A program made the translations under genes and the position numbers. A stretch of 64,000 nucleotides of DNA, from positions 1 through 64,000 of the forward strand of contig DHSL01000015.1 of assembly GCA_002411345.1 (NCBI GenBank), written 5' to 3'. This document shows positions 26,390 to 35,719 of this stretch, in pieces (the first letter of the stretch is position 1; the number at the start of each line of letters is the position of its first letter). The notes beneath the pieces were generated by a model. That model did not search any database. It had not been told where the DNA came from and was given only the letters and a program-made list of their open reading frames with translations. This DNA comes from Bacteroidales bacterium UBA5287 (GTDB lineage: Bacteria > Bacteroidota > Bacteroidia > Bacteroidales > Dysgonomonadaceae).

Positions 26390-28060
26390 CTACATATCAA
26401 TGCAATCAAATTGTACACAAACAACGCAACCATTTGTAAACATAAAATATAAATACATATAGTATCCATCGTCTGAAACTTTCAATACTACATCACCTGT
26501 TCCATTTGCATTTTGTCCTCCATTATCTTTTCCTCCATAAGTACCAATTGGAGCAGTCCAAATTGAAGCTCCAAATGTTGAGGTTGAACTTACATCGAAT
26601 AAATATACTGAATCATCACTGCCCCAAGTAAATGAATTGATTGAATTATTAGCTGCATATGGACAATTATTAAATATTATATAGTCTGCCGCATTTTGAA
26701 TCCAGTTTGAGCTGATCCCTGGACCCCACGCTTTTACAGTATTGGCAACGCCATCAACCCAGGCAAATTTTCTTGGTTCTGCATAATATGAAACAAAATA
26801 ATCACCTTTAAGATCTGATGGATTTGTAACAACAATATCAGCATTATTAACCCAAGAACCTCCAATACCTGTAATCGTAACTATTTCAGGAGTCTGTGAT
26901 TGAATCACACCTCCCTTAATTTGCCAACGAGCAAATTGATTACCTGAAGTTAATAGTGATGCAGTAATTATTGCTTCTCCTTCTATATTACCTTTTACTG
27001 AAAGTTTACGCCCTATAGGATATGTTCCACTTCCAGCCCAATCAATTAGAAGCTGAGGAGTACCACTTACACCCTTCATACTCCACACTTTAAACGTACC
27101 TCCATTAGGAGCAAGATTGTTTACTAATATATTGTTATTATCATCAGAGGTAGTATAGAAATTAGTCAAACTACCTAAAATTGGTCCCATATTTGCCATA
27201 GTACCTACAGTAGCTCCTGTTTTACGATCAAGATAGATACTTGGTTGATTTCTTGTATTTACAATTACATAATCTTTTATAACTGCTATACCATTAGTCT
27301 GATTGAGAACTGAAATTCCAAGGTCAGCTTGTAATTTTTTTGACCAAAGAACTTTTCCACTTCCTGATCTTAAACCAAATTCAACTTTAGGTGGAACATT
27401 TTTCTTAACAGTATAAATGTTTTTGGTAATCCCATTCTGAGCAGTAACAGTAACTGTGAATTCATTATCATAATTCATCGCAACTTCTCTTGGGTCAGGA
27501 TTAATTGTTGCACCATGAGAAATTGTAACATCTGCTAGGGTTTCTCCAATTGATTCAATTGAAATCAATGAGATTGTTTTTGCATCATTATCAATAATTC
27601 CGGTCAAACCAAGTTCCTTTAATTCATAACTCGTAATTTTAGCTTCTGCACTTTTTCGAATTTCAGCAACAATCTTATAATCTTTATTCTTTTTGGTTTG
27701 ATCAGTTATAGTTATAAAATTTTCTTTTGTAAAATCAAAATACAAAAGTGCTGGCGAAATTGTGACATTATCATCTAAATTAGCTTCAACTCTTACATGT
27801 GTCAAATCTTCCACTTTTAATACATTATTTGAAAGAAGTGGGTAATTGTAAGGGAATACAATTGTTATAACACCTTCCTCATAATCTATTTCACTTATAA
27901 AATTATTATCGGAACTTTCATCACCATAAAAGGAGCCTTTCATACTATTTATTCCGTATCGAGAAATTGATGGTGTCAAATCTTCCACTTGCTGACAACC
28001 AATCAGGAAAATAAAAGCTGTACAGAATAATGCTATAATAAAATATGTATTATTTTTCAT
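26390..28060 (-). CDS. DUF5018-type surface lipoprotein (SusE/F position)
   Basis: This 556-residue protein has a lipoprotein signal (FIFLIGC) when started from the ATG at 28060; an upstream in-frame ATG would overlap SusD. The N-terminal half has repeated Ig-like segments with ITIVFPYNYP, TKKNKDYKIVAEIRK and VTVTAQNGITKNIYTVKK, the pattern of DUF5018. The C-terminal half looks like a beta-propeller (repeated Trp/Gly-rich strands). It occupies the SusE/SusF slot 19 bases after SusD and should bind glycan at the outer surface. Exact ligand unknown. Confidence 0.8.
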   Translation of the reverse strand: MKNNTYFIIALFCTAFIFLIGCQQVEDLTPSISRYGINSMKGSFYGDESSDNNFISEIDYEEGVITIVFPYNYPLLSNNVLKVEDLTHVRVEANLDDNVTISPALLYFDFTKENFITITDQTKKNKDYKIVAEIRKSAEAKITSYELKELGLTGIIDNDAKTISLISIESIGETLADVTISHGATINPDPREVAMNYDNEFTVTVTAQNGITKNIYTVKKNVPPKVEFGLRSGSGKVLWSKKLQADLGISVLNQTNGIAVIKDYVIVNTRNQPSIYLDRKTGATVGTMANMGPILGSLTNFYTTSDDNNNILVNNLAPNGGTFKVWSMKGVSGTPQLLIDWAGSGTYPIGRKLSVKGNIEGEAIITASLLTSGNQFARWQIKGGVIQSQTPEIVTITGIGGSWVNNADIVVTNPSDLKGDYFVSYYAEPRKFAWVDGVANTVKAWGPGISSNWIQNAADYIIFNNCPYAANNSINSFTWGSDDSVYLFDVSSTSTFGASIWTAPIGTYGGKDNGGQNANGTGDVVLKVSDDGYYMYLYFMFTNGCVVCVQFDCIDM

Positions 28061-28079
28061 TGAATTAATTTTTGAATAG

Positions 28080-29693
28080 TTATTTCCAATCATCATATTG
28101 TTCTATCAATGAATTATTAGCCAATTCATTATCAGGAATAGGTAATATATATGTTTTTTCTAAAAACTTCCTATCTTGGTAATCAACATCAATATATTCG
28201 TATTTATCTCCGGTTATCTTAAATCCATGACAACGATAGTTATTATACTCTATATGTGCAATTTTCCATCTTCGCATATCCCAAAACAACTGACCTTCGT
28301 AAGCTAATTCTACTTTCCTTTCGTTTTTGTAATCCTCAAACCATTCATTACCTGATGATGATTTTGGTGGCAAATTAACCCTGTTTCTAACTTTATTCAT
28401 TGTATTTCTTGCATCATCAATTTTATTCAATCTATACGCTGCTTCTGCCTTGTTTAATAAAACTTCAGCATACCTAATTTCAACCCATGGTTGTGTACTT
28501 GGTTTTCCCTTGATATCAGTTAACGATTCATCCAAAAGCTTACGCAAGAAATAACCGGTTGTTGTGTGACCATATGTGTATGGTTGTGATCTGTATGCCA
28601 TAAAAGTACCGTATGTTCCATTTACAGAATTTTGCATAATGTGACCTTTCCAACTACTTCCGGGATAAATAATAGTAGCTTTAAATCTTGGTTCTAATTC
28701 TTCGTAAGGTGGTCTTACAGCTGTAGCAGAATGATATGGTGTCCAATTCAGTTTTGATCCATCAGTTTTTTCATAAGACTCAACCATTTCTTGTGTTGGA
28801 GTTCCTAAACCTCCAAATTCATATCCATCACTAAGTGGTACATAATCTTTATCGAAGGAATGATTAGGCCCTATAATATCGTAATTAAATTCAAGAATAG
28901 ATTCTTCATTATCTCCTGCCCATGAATCTGAATAATTTTCCATTAATTCGTATTTCCCGGACTTCACTACAGCATCTGCTGCATCATAAGCCGATTGCCA
29001 ACGTTCAGCATACAACATTGCACGAGATTTAAATGCTAACGCTATATACTTATTTATCTTACCTTTTTCATTAGCAGGCCAGGATTCTGGTAAATTTTCA
29101 ATTGCATAATCTAAATCTAACTCAACTAAATCCCAAGTCTCTTCTTCAGTACTACGAGCTTTATCCTTTTCCATCTGATCAATACTAGTATATAGGATTA
29201 CTCCACCATGACGTTTTGCCAATTGAAAATACATAAATGCTCTAAAAAAACGAACTTGGGCCTCCCACTTTATATTCAACTCTTCAGAGTAGGTTGAATA
29301 TAATTCCATAGAACGAAGAAATTCATTCATCCTTCTAATTTTATTGTAAGCATCATTCCAATTGTCATAAAAACAATTTGCAGAAGTAACAGCTGACGGA
29401 TTAAAAACATAATTATTAGGATGTCCCGCTTTATGCCCTAATGCATATGATCCGTATTTGAAAGTATTTGTCAAACTTTCAGTTAAGCTGCCTTGAAATT
29501 GTTGAGTACCAAATTGACTGTATTGATGTATATATGTATAAAAACCATTCACATATAAGTCAACACTCGACTGTTTTTCCCACACAACTTTATCAGTGAG
29601 TTGATCTGTTGGTGTCAAGTCAAGCCAATCTGAACAACTATTGAAACTTAATACTAAACTTATAATTAGTATTGTTATAAATGTTTTTTTCAT
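28080..29693 (-). CDS. SusD/RagB-family outer-membrane lipoprotein (PUL1)
   Basis: This 537-residue lipoprotein has signal and lipobox LVLSFNSC-S, then the SusD pattern SDWLDLTPTDQLTD. TPR-like helices with VRFFRAFMYFQLAKRHGGVIL and RYAEVLLNKAEAAYRLNK, and the C-terminal WFEDYKNERKVELAYEGQLFWDMRRWKI, are hallmarks of the family. It caps the SusC channel and delivers oligosaccharide to it. It follows SusC by 19 bases. Confidence 0.95.
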   Translation of the reverse strand: MKKTFITILIISLVLSFNSCSDWLDLTPTDQLTDKVVWEKQSSVDLYVNGFYTYIHQYSQFGTQQFQGSLTESLTNTFKYGSYALGHKAGHPNNYVFNPSAVTSANCFYDNWNDAYNKIRRMNEFLRSMELYSTYSEELNIKWEAQVRFFRAFMYFQLAKRHGGVILYTSIDQMEKDKARSTEEETWDLVELDLDYAIENLPESWPANEKGKINKYIALAFKSRAMLYAERWQSAYDAADAVVKSGKYELMENYSDSWAGDNEESILEFNYDIIGPNHSFDKDYVPLSDGYEFGGLGTPTQEMVESYEKTDGSKLNWTPYHSATAVRPPYEELEPRFKATIIYPGSSWKGHIMQNSVNGTYGTFMAYRSQPYTYGHTTTGYFLRKLLDESLTDIKGKPSTQPWVEIRYAEVLLNKAEAAYRLNKIDDARNTMNKVRNRVNLPPKSSSGNEWFEDYKNERKVELAYEGQLFWDMRRWKIAHIEYNNYRCHGFKITGDKYEYIDVDYQDRKFLEKTYILPIPDNELANNSLIEQYDDWK

Positions 29694-29712
29694 TATCTCA
29701 GCTATTTAAAAT

Positions 29713-32700
29713 TTATAAAGAAAAATTAAGACCAAAAGATAAAGTCCTTTGTTGAGGATAATAGCCATTATTAACACCAGGTTGTTCTGGGTCTATATTG
29801 TATTTTGTAAGTTCACTAAAAGTAAGAAGATTTGAACCTTCAACATACAATCTTATCTTATCAATTCCTAAAGACTTAGTTAAAGTTTGCGGAATTGTAT
29901 ATCCTAATTGAAAAGATTTCAAACGTAGATAATTTCCATTTCTATACCAAAAAGTAGAAGAATAAGCGTTATTGGAGCTAACAGTTACCATAGAAAGACG
30001 AGGAAATTCAGCATTTACGTTTTCAGGAGTCCATGAATTCTCAGCTATAAATTGGGGAGAATTTCCACCATGATAAAATAATTTAGTAAATGCAGTGTTA
30101 TCCATTATACCAACCGAACCGGTAGAAGTATAAACACCTGTAAGAGCTACGGTACGCCCAATTCCTGACTGTAACAATAAATCAAAATCAAAACCTTTCC
30201 AATTCCCATATAAATTCAATGAAGTTTGAAATTTTGAATAAGGACTTTTTCCAACATAACCCATATCCTGTGCATATGAAATTTTACCATCTCCATTTCT
30301 ATCCTTATATTTTATATATCCGGGAAGTACTGGGGAACCTGTAATTGTCGGATGATTATCGATTTCTTCTTGAGACTGATATAAACCTTCATCAATAAAA
30401 CCTAATTGAGAACCAACTTCTTTTCCGGTTAATTTTAGATAATCAGGTGTGTTTTCAGAATCTCCTGCATAATACAACCATCTTCTGAATGCTAAAGTGC
30501 CGATAAATTTTGCTCCATAATTGAAGTCGCCTATCTTGTTGTGATGGGTTATAGTAAAGTCAAATCCTCTATAATCAATTTTATTCACATTGTCTGTACT
30601 GAAAAAGTATCCACCCATAGATGGAGGAAAAGAACCCCCCACACCACCAAGCAAATCATATTGATATTTGTAATAAACATCAAATTCAACTCCTAATAAA
30701 CCTTTCCAAGCCATGAAATCAACACCCAAATTATAAGTTATGGCTTTTGCCCAACTCAAATTTGGATTTCCTAATGTGCCGGTATATAACATGCTTTGAC
30801 GTTGATTACCTAAAACTACAGCATTAGAAGAAAGAACCATTAAATTTAGATATTGGAAAGCACTAACAGCAGAAGTCGCAGTTTTTCCTATACCACCTCT
30901 TAATTTAAGATTATCTATCCAATCTGCATTAAACCATTCTTCATTGTTCATCCTCCATCCTAAAGATATTGCCGGCAAATTAATCCATCGTGAACCGTTC
31001 ATTCCACTGAATAAATAACTACCATCTCTACGTATTGAGGCTTCTAACAAATATCTATTATCATAATTATAATTTAAACGACCAACAAAACCAATTAGAC
31101 GAGACTGACCACTACTACCTGAAATACTTGGTATCTTTTCTTGCCCATTTCCTGTTGTATTAGTAATCATATTCAATTCATCCAAGTCTAAGAAATTAAG
31201 ACCATAACCAGTCACTCCTAAGGTATTTGAATATGAACTTCTTGTTTCAGCTAATCCTAAAAAATTAATATTATGCTCATCATAAATCTTATCATATGTA
31301 ATACTGGATTGAGTTACAATATCTGTAGCACTATAAGCACTCTCTGTCAAAGATGTATTACCTGAATTATTTTTGAACAACGAATAATTAATTTTTTCTG
31401 TCGATGAATTTGGTAATGCGGCAAGCATTGTTTGGAAAGGAATGGTTAAACTCTTGTTGAATTGAAAAAACTTATCATAAGCTCCCATAAATTTTAAGCT
31501 GAGTCCTTCAATCCATGGAGTATCATATTTCAATGAGAAATTAGTTTGAATAGTTGTATTCCTTGGTCTGTTATAACCTGATTCGTTAATTGCTGCAATA
31601 GGACTAACCGGAGAGGAGTTTGTATTAGTTGAGGTATAATACTCTTTTCCATCATCAGTTGTCATTTTAATTGGAATATATGGTAAAGCACGAACAGCTT
31701 GCTGAGGTATATTATGCCAATCATTTGGATTTGCAGAATAATTCGGGCTTTCATGTTCATCTAAACGACCTGCAATGTCAAATACCATTGTTATATTGTT
31801 AGTAAGTTTGGCATCAATGTTAGCCCTCATACTATAACGCTTATAATTGAATTTATCAACATTACCATCTTGTTGAAAAGCTCCGATAGAAGTGAAAAAT
31901 TTTATTCGTTCAGAACCACCGGTTGCACTTACATTATGATTCATATTTGAACCTACTCCAAAAACTTCATCATACCAATTAGTGTTTCCCCAGCCATCAG
32001 TTCCTGTTTTCATTTTTTCAACCTGTTCAGATGTGAAAACTGTTTCATCTCCATCCATTTCACGTGCTTTATTATACCAATAAGCATAACCAGGTGCATC
32101 AAGCCATTTTATCTGATTGGCATTCTGACTGATACCATATGATCCTTTATATCCTATACCTATTTCACCGGCTTTACCTCTCTTTGTTGTCACTATAATA
32201 ACAGAAGTTGCATTTAAACCATATACAGAGGCAGAAGTTGCATCTTTTAAGATTGAAATGGATTCTATTTCATTTGGATCTATTTCATTGATACTTCTTT
32301 TGACTCCGTCTACAATATAAGTAGCACCTTCACCTCTAACTAACAACGAAGCTGCATCTTGACCGGGTTGACCTGATGTCTGTAACATTGTAACACCTGC
32401 AACTCTAGCTCCTAAAACATTTGTTATACCTACAATAGGAGCTTTAATGAGTTCAGTATCAGATAATGTTGACACTGCACCAGTTACACTTGTTTTTTTC
32501 TGTGTTCCATATCCTACAACTACAATTTCATCTAATCGCTTCGTATCTTCACTCATAATAACATTTAAATAATTCCTACCATTAACAGGTACATCAGAAG
32601 TAGAATAACCAACATAAGAAAATTCTAATACAGAATTTTGATTTGGTACTTGCAATGAGAAAGTCCCTTGGTTATCTGTTACAGTACCTTGTTGTGTACC

Positions 32701-32868
32701 TTTAACGATAACATTTACACCAATAAGGACATCTCCATTAGAATCAACAACTTTTCCTCTGACATTCACTTGTGAATATGAGTAAATCGAAGAGAAAAAG
32801 AAGATTGACAAAAACAGATGTTTCATCAATCTGTTTAAACAACTAATAGAATGTTTTCTGTTTTTCAT
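29713..32868 (-). CDS. SusC/RagA TonB-dependent transporter (PUL1)
   Basis: This 1051-residue outer-membrane transporter has a signal region (residues 1-33), a carboxypeptidase-regulatory-like domain (about 34-110), the TonB-box region DEIVVVGYGTQKK, a plug with DPNEIESISILKDATSASVYG, and a 22-strand-type barrel ending in alternating aromatic residues (LSFGLNFSL). There is no N-terminal STN domain, so it is not the ECF-sigma-signalling subtype. It imports oligosaccharides using TonB energy. It is third in the run, 44 bases after the isomerase. Confidence 0.95.
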   Translation of the reverse strand: MKNRKHSISCLNRLMKHLFLSIFFFSSIYSYSQVNVRGKVVDSNGDVLIGVNVIVKGTQQGTVTDNQGTFSLQVPNQNSVLEFSYVGYSTSDVPVNGRNYLNVIMSEDTKRLDEIVVVGYGTQKKTSVTGAVSTLSDTELIKAPIVGITNVLGARVAGVTMLQTSGQPGQDAASLLVRGEGATYIVDGVKRSINEIDPNEIESISILKDATSASVYGLNATSVIIVTTKRGKAGEIGIGYKGSYGISQNANQIKWLDAPGYAYWYNKAREMDGDETVFTSEQVEKMKTGTDGWGNTNWYDEVFGVGSNMNHNVSATGGSERIKFFTSIGAFQQDGNVDKFNYKRYSMRANIDAKLTNNITMVFDIAGRLDEHESPNYSANPNDWHNIPQQAVRALPYIPIKMTTDDGKEYYTSTNTNSSPVSPIAAINESGYNRPRNTTIQTNFSLKYDTPWIEGLSLKFMGAYDKFFQFNKSLTIPFQTMLAALPNSSTEKINYSLFKNNSGNTSLTESAYSATDIVTQSSITYDKIYDEHNINFLGLAETRSSYSNTLGVTGYGLNFLDLDELNMITNTTGNGQEKIPSISGSSGQSRLIGFVGRLNYNYDNRYLLEASIRRDGSYLFSGMNGSRWINLPAISLGWRMNNEEWFNADWIDNLKLRGGIGKTATSAVSAFQYLNLMVLSSNAVVLGNQRQSMLYTGTLGNPNLSWAKAITYNLGVDFMAWKGLLGVEFDVYYKYQYDLLGGVGGSFPPSMGGYFFSTDNVNKIDYRGFDFTITHHNKIGDFNYGAKFIGTLAFRRWLYYAGDSENTPDYLKLTGKEVGSQLGFIDEGLYQSQEEIDNHPTITGSPVLPGYIKYKDRNGDGKISYAQDMGYVGKSPYSKFQTSLNLYGNWKGFDFDLLLQSGIGRTVALTGVYTSTGSVGIMDNTAFTKLFYHGGNSPQFIAENSWTPENVNAEFPRLSMVTVSSNNAYSSTFWYRNGNYLRLKSFQLGYTIPQTLTKSLGIDKIRLYVEGSNLLTFSELTKYNIDPEQPGVNNGYYPQQRTLSFGLNFSL

Positions 32869-32912
32869 TTGCTTCTTTTTTTGTTAATAGTCCAAAAATC
32901 AATATCTAAATA

Positions 32913-33767
32913 TTATAAGATCTCTTCTGACACCCGGTTAAAATAATCGATAGATTGTTTTATTTCCGGGAGATTGTTTTCCCAGTTTGCTTCATATTCT
33001 ATTGTAAAATAACCCTTAAATTTTTGCTTTTTCAACTCTTCCAAAATCCCTTTTACATTCAGAATTCCCTTTCCCCAAACTACATCTTCTAAAGCCACAT
33101 CTTCTCCCATTGGAGCAATATCCTTAAAATGAAGTGAGTAGATTCTGCCATCTAACATTTTTAAACATGATATTGGTTCTAAACCCATTCGTTTAAAATG
33201 TCCAGCATCACTACTTGAACCCAACAAAGAACTCCTTTCACCTATGTGGTCTAGTAATATTTCCGGTTTCCAATAAGATGATTCACTTGGATGATTATGA
33301 ACAGCAACTTTTATCCCGTATTGTTCAGCTAAACTTTCAACAATATCCCAATCTTCACGACCTGGTTCAGCACTGATAAACTCTAACTCCATAGCTTTTG
33401 CAAAAGGAAAAATCTTACTCCACTCATCTCGAGTTGCAGTCCAAACACCTGAAGACACAATCTTCACTTCTTTCGATTTTGCTAGCTCTTTTAGTCTATT
33501 TTGTTGTTCTAAAGTAAGATTATATCCAAAGAGTGAATCGCCAAACTCTGGCCCCATTTTCTGACCCGGATATATTTCAATGTAATGCAACCCCAATTGT
33601 TGCGTTTTTTCCAGTGACTCTACAACATTGAATAAATGGAACGTGTATGATTGCATAGATAATTTCCATCCATTTTTTTCGGCTTTTGTTACTTCATAAG
33701 AGGATCTGCAACTTACTAAAAGTAAAATGCATGCAGAAAAAGTAAACCATAGTATTTTTGTTTTCAT
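32913..33767 (-). CDS. Exported sugar isomerase/epimerase lipoprotein (TIM barrel)
   Basis: This 284-residue protein has a lipoprotein signal (LLLVSC-R, Cys20) followed by an AP-endonuclease-2/xylose-isomerase-like barrel: KLSMQSYTFHLF, GLHYIEIYPGQKMG, KVAVHNHPSES, SSDAGHFKRMG, YSLHFKDIAPMG and YFTIEYEANWENN. His, Asp and Glu on these strands could bind a divalent metal. It sits 20 bases after the Tat-signal oxidoreductase and 44 bases before SusC. The same oxidoreductase-isomerase pairing occurs at 4434-6735. Substrate unknown. Confidence 0.82.
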   Translation of the reverse strand: MKTKILWFTFSACILLLVSCRSSYEVTKAEKNGWKLSMQSYTFHLFNVVESLEKTQQLGLHYIEIYPGQKMGPEFGDSLFGYNLTLEQQNRLKELAKSKEVKIVSSGVWTATRDEWSKIFPFAKAMELEFISAEPGREDWDIVESLAEQYGIKVAVHNHPSESSYWKPEILLDHIGERSSLLGSSSDAGHFKRMGLEPISCLKMLDGRIYSLHFKDIAPMGEDVALEDVVWGKGILNVKGILEELKKQKFKGYFTIEYEANWENNLPEIKQSIDYFNRVSEEIL

Positions 33768-33787
33768 AGATTAAAATTCTTAAATGA

Positions 33788-35305
33788 TTAGATCTTAGGC
33801 ATTGCTGGTAATGTAAACCCATTTTCATAAGTATGTTTAATCCATTCATTAGCCATCTCCAAAGCATTAAACTCCTCAAATCTACGGTCAAATTGGGGGT
33901 GACCTCCTTCTACAGAATAATTATCTACTGTTACTATTTTAATTTTATCTGTGGGAGAAATATTAGTGAACTTCATATTCTCACCATCCCAGCGTAATTC
34001 TCGTTGAAGTCCATTTATACCCGATAACCGGGTAGCAAGTACTCCCATCACTACCATTTCATTAAAGGGACCCGAAAATTGAAAATTTGAAGATGATTCT
34101 ATTCTGTTCTCCGGTGACTCTTTACATGCTCTAATCCAGTCCTGTTCATGGGCGTTTGTCGACCAAATATCACCATTTCCACCTTTTATGCGTGGAATAG
34201 TTGGGGACGGTTGTTTAAAATATTCCATTCTGGAAAGTGGCAGCAATGTAGGGTTCATTCCATAACATCCTGTCATGATTTTTCCTTTTGTACCTACCAA
34301 AATAATTCCACCATCCGGATCACCCATCATTTCTCCGTCCTTTAACTCTTCTGGTCTATCAGGAAATAAACCTCCATCATACCAATGAACAGTTAACTCC
34401 GGCATATTAACATTACCTTTAGGAGGACGAGCAGGAAATTTATAGGTTACTTTTTGAGCTTGTGGAGGTGAATAAAGATTAGACAACGTGGAACTGGCTG
34501 AAACGCTAATCGGATATTTTAGATCGAGTGCCCAATACAAAGGATCCATAATATGACAGGCCATATCACCTAAAGCACCTGTTCCAAAATCCCAAAAGCC
34601 ACGCCAATTCCAAGGAGTATATGCGGGATCGTAAGGACGTTTTTTTGCTGGACCAATAAATAAATCCCAATCTAAAGCATCAGGAACAGATATTCCACCT
34701 TTCGGTTCAGACAAACCTTGCGGCCAAATAGGACGATCAGTCCAACAATGTGCTTCGTAAACATCGCCTATAACTCCGGTCTGAACCCATTCTGCAATTT
34801 GTCGACACCAATCAAAAGAATTACCTTGATTGCCCATCTGTGTAGCAACTTTATACTTTTTAGCAAGTTTGGTAAGTAAACGAGATTCATATACAGAATG
34901 AGTCAAAGGCTTCTGCACATATGTATGTTTTCCCAATGTAATAGCATGAGCTGCAACACCGGCATGCGTATGGTCTGGAGTTGCAACCATAATGGCATCA
35001 ATGGATTTCCCTATCTTATCAAACATTAATCTCCAGTCCTTAAATTTTTCAGCTTTAGGATATTTATTAAACATATTAGCAGCATAACTCCAATCAATGT
35101 CGCATAAGGCTACAATATTTTCAGTTCCCATATTTGCAAGATTACGACTACCAACACCTCCAACACCTACTCCGGCAATATTTAATTTGTCACTGGGTGA
35201 AACATGTCCAAAAGATTTACCCAACACGGTATTAGGTACAATAGTAATTCCAGCAGTACCAATAACTGCTCTTTTCAAAAAATCTCTTCGAGAAAATCTT
35301 GTCAT
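33788..35305 (-). CDS. Tat-signal Gfo/Idh/MocA-family oxidoreductase heading PUL1
   Basis: This 505-residue protein opens with a twin-arginine signal (FSRRDFLKRAVIG), so it is exported folded. The Rossmann region GVGVGGVGSRNLANMG, the cofactor/substrate motif GKHTYVQKPLTHS (QKP in place of EKP) and WRGFWDFGTGALGDMACH are typical of the long exported subgroup in Bacteroidota and Planctomycetota. Oxidation of a sugar hydroxyl is the expected chemistry; the substrate is not known. It is the first gene after the PUL1 promoter, separated by a leader of about 280 bases. Confidence 0.85.
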   Translation of the reverse strand: MTRFSRRDFLKRAVIGTAGITIVPNTVLGKSFGHVSPSDKLNIAGVGVGGVGSRNLANMGTENIVALCDIDWSYAANMFNKYPKAEKFKDWRLMFDKIGKSIDAIMVATPDHTHAGVAAHAITLGKHTYVQKPLTHSVYESRLLTKLAKKYKVATQMGNQGNSFDWCRQIAEWVQTGVIGDVYEAHCWTDRPIWPQGLSEPKGGISVPDALDWDLFIGPAKKRPYDPAYTPWNWRGFWDFGTGALGDMACHIMDPLYWALDLKYPISVSASSTLSNLYSPPQAQKVTYKFPARPPKGNVNMPELTVHWYDGGLFPDRPEELKDGEMMGDPDGGIILVGTKGKIMTGCYGMNPTLLPLSRMEYFKQPSPTIPRIKGGNGDIWSTNAHEQDWIRACKESPENRIESSSNFQFSGPFNEMVVMGVLATRLSGINGLQRELRWDGENMKFTNISPTDKIKIVTVDNYSVEGGHPQFDRRFEEFNALEMANEWIKHTYENGFTLPAMPKI

Positions 35306-35592
35306 AATTATTGTTTTTTAAATGATTAATTGATTATACATAGGTTAATTTTGGTATTATCGATGATTTTAAACTACATAAATTGCCAACTTTAAATGGA
35401 TGTGATAAAGTTATGTTAACATGAAAACCACTTGTACTAAATCTAATAATTAAAATATCCGGATTTCGTAAATCAGGTTTTGATAAAATAAGGATAGGTA
35501 AACAAAAAAAGTAAACAAAATTACAAATATACTTTAAGTGTATTTCCGTCATGATAAAATTTATTAACAGGTTCTTAAAATGTATATTATTA
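35306..35592 (-). other. Long 5' leader of PUL1
   Basis: No gene is visible here. If the promoter at 35593-35624 is used, this is a 5' untranslated region of about 280 nt, long for this genome where other leaders look like 10-50 nt. I found no known riboswitch pattern by eye. Confidence 0.45.
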
Positions 35593-35624
35593 CAAATATA
35601 CATTTATATTTCCACAAAAACAAA
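35581..35624 (-). promoter_or_regulatory. PUL1 promoter with inverted repeat over the -7 box
   Basis: On the minus strand TTTG (35621-35624), a 20-base spacer and TATATTTG (35593-35600) match the Bacteroidetes consensus at both boxes and spacing, the best promoter in the window. TGTATATT (35581-35588) and AATATACA (35595-35602) form an 8-bp inverted repeat that covers the -7 box and likely start site, a plausible operator. Confidence 0.7.
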
Positions 35625-35719
35625 TATTTAGTCAATTAATTTTGCTTTTTTTTAATATAAAAAAACATCGTTACTTAAAATATTTACACTAAGCAATTAA
35701 AAACTTATTTTTTTTGAAT

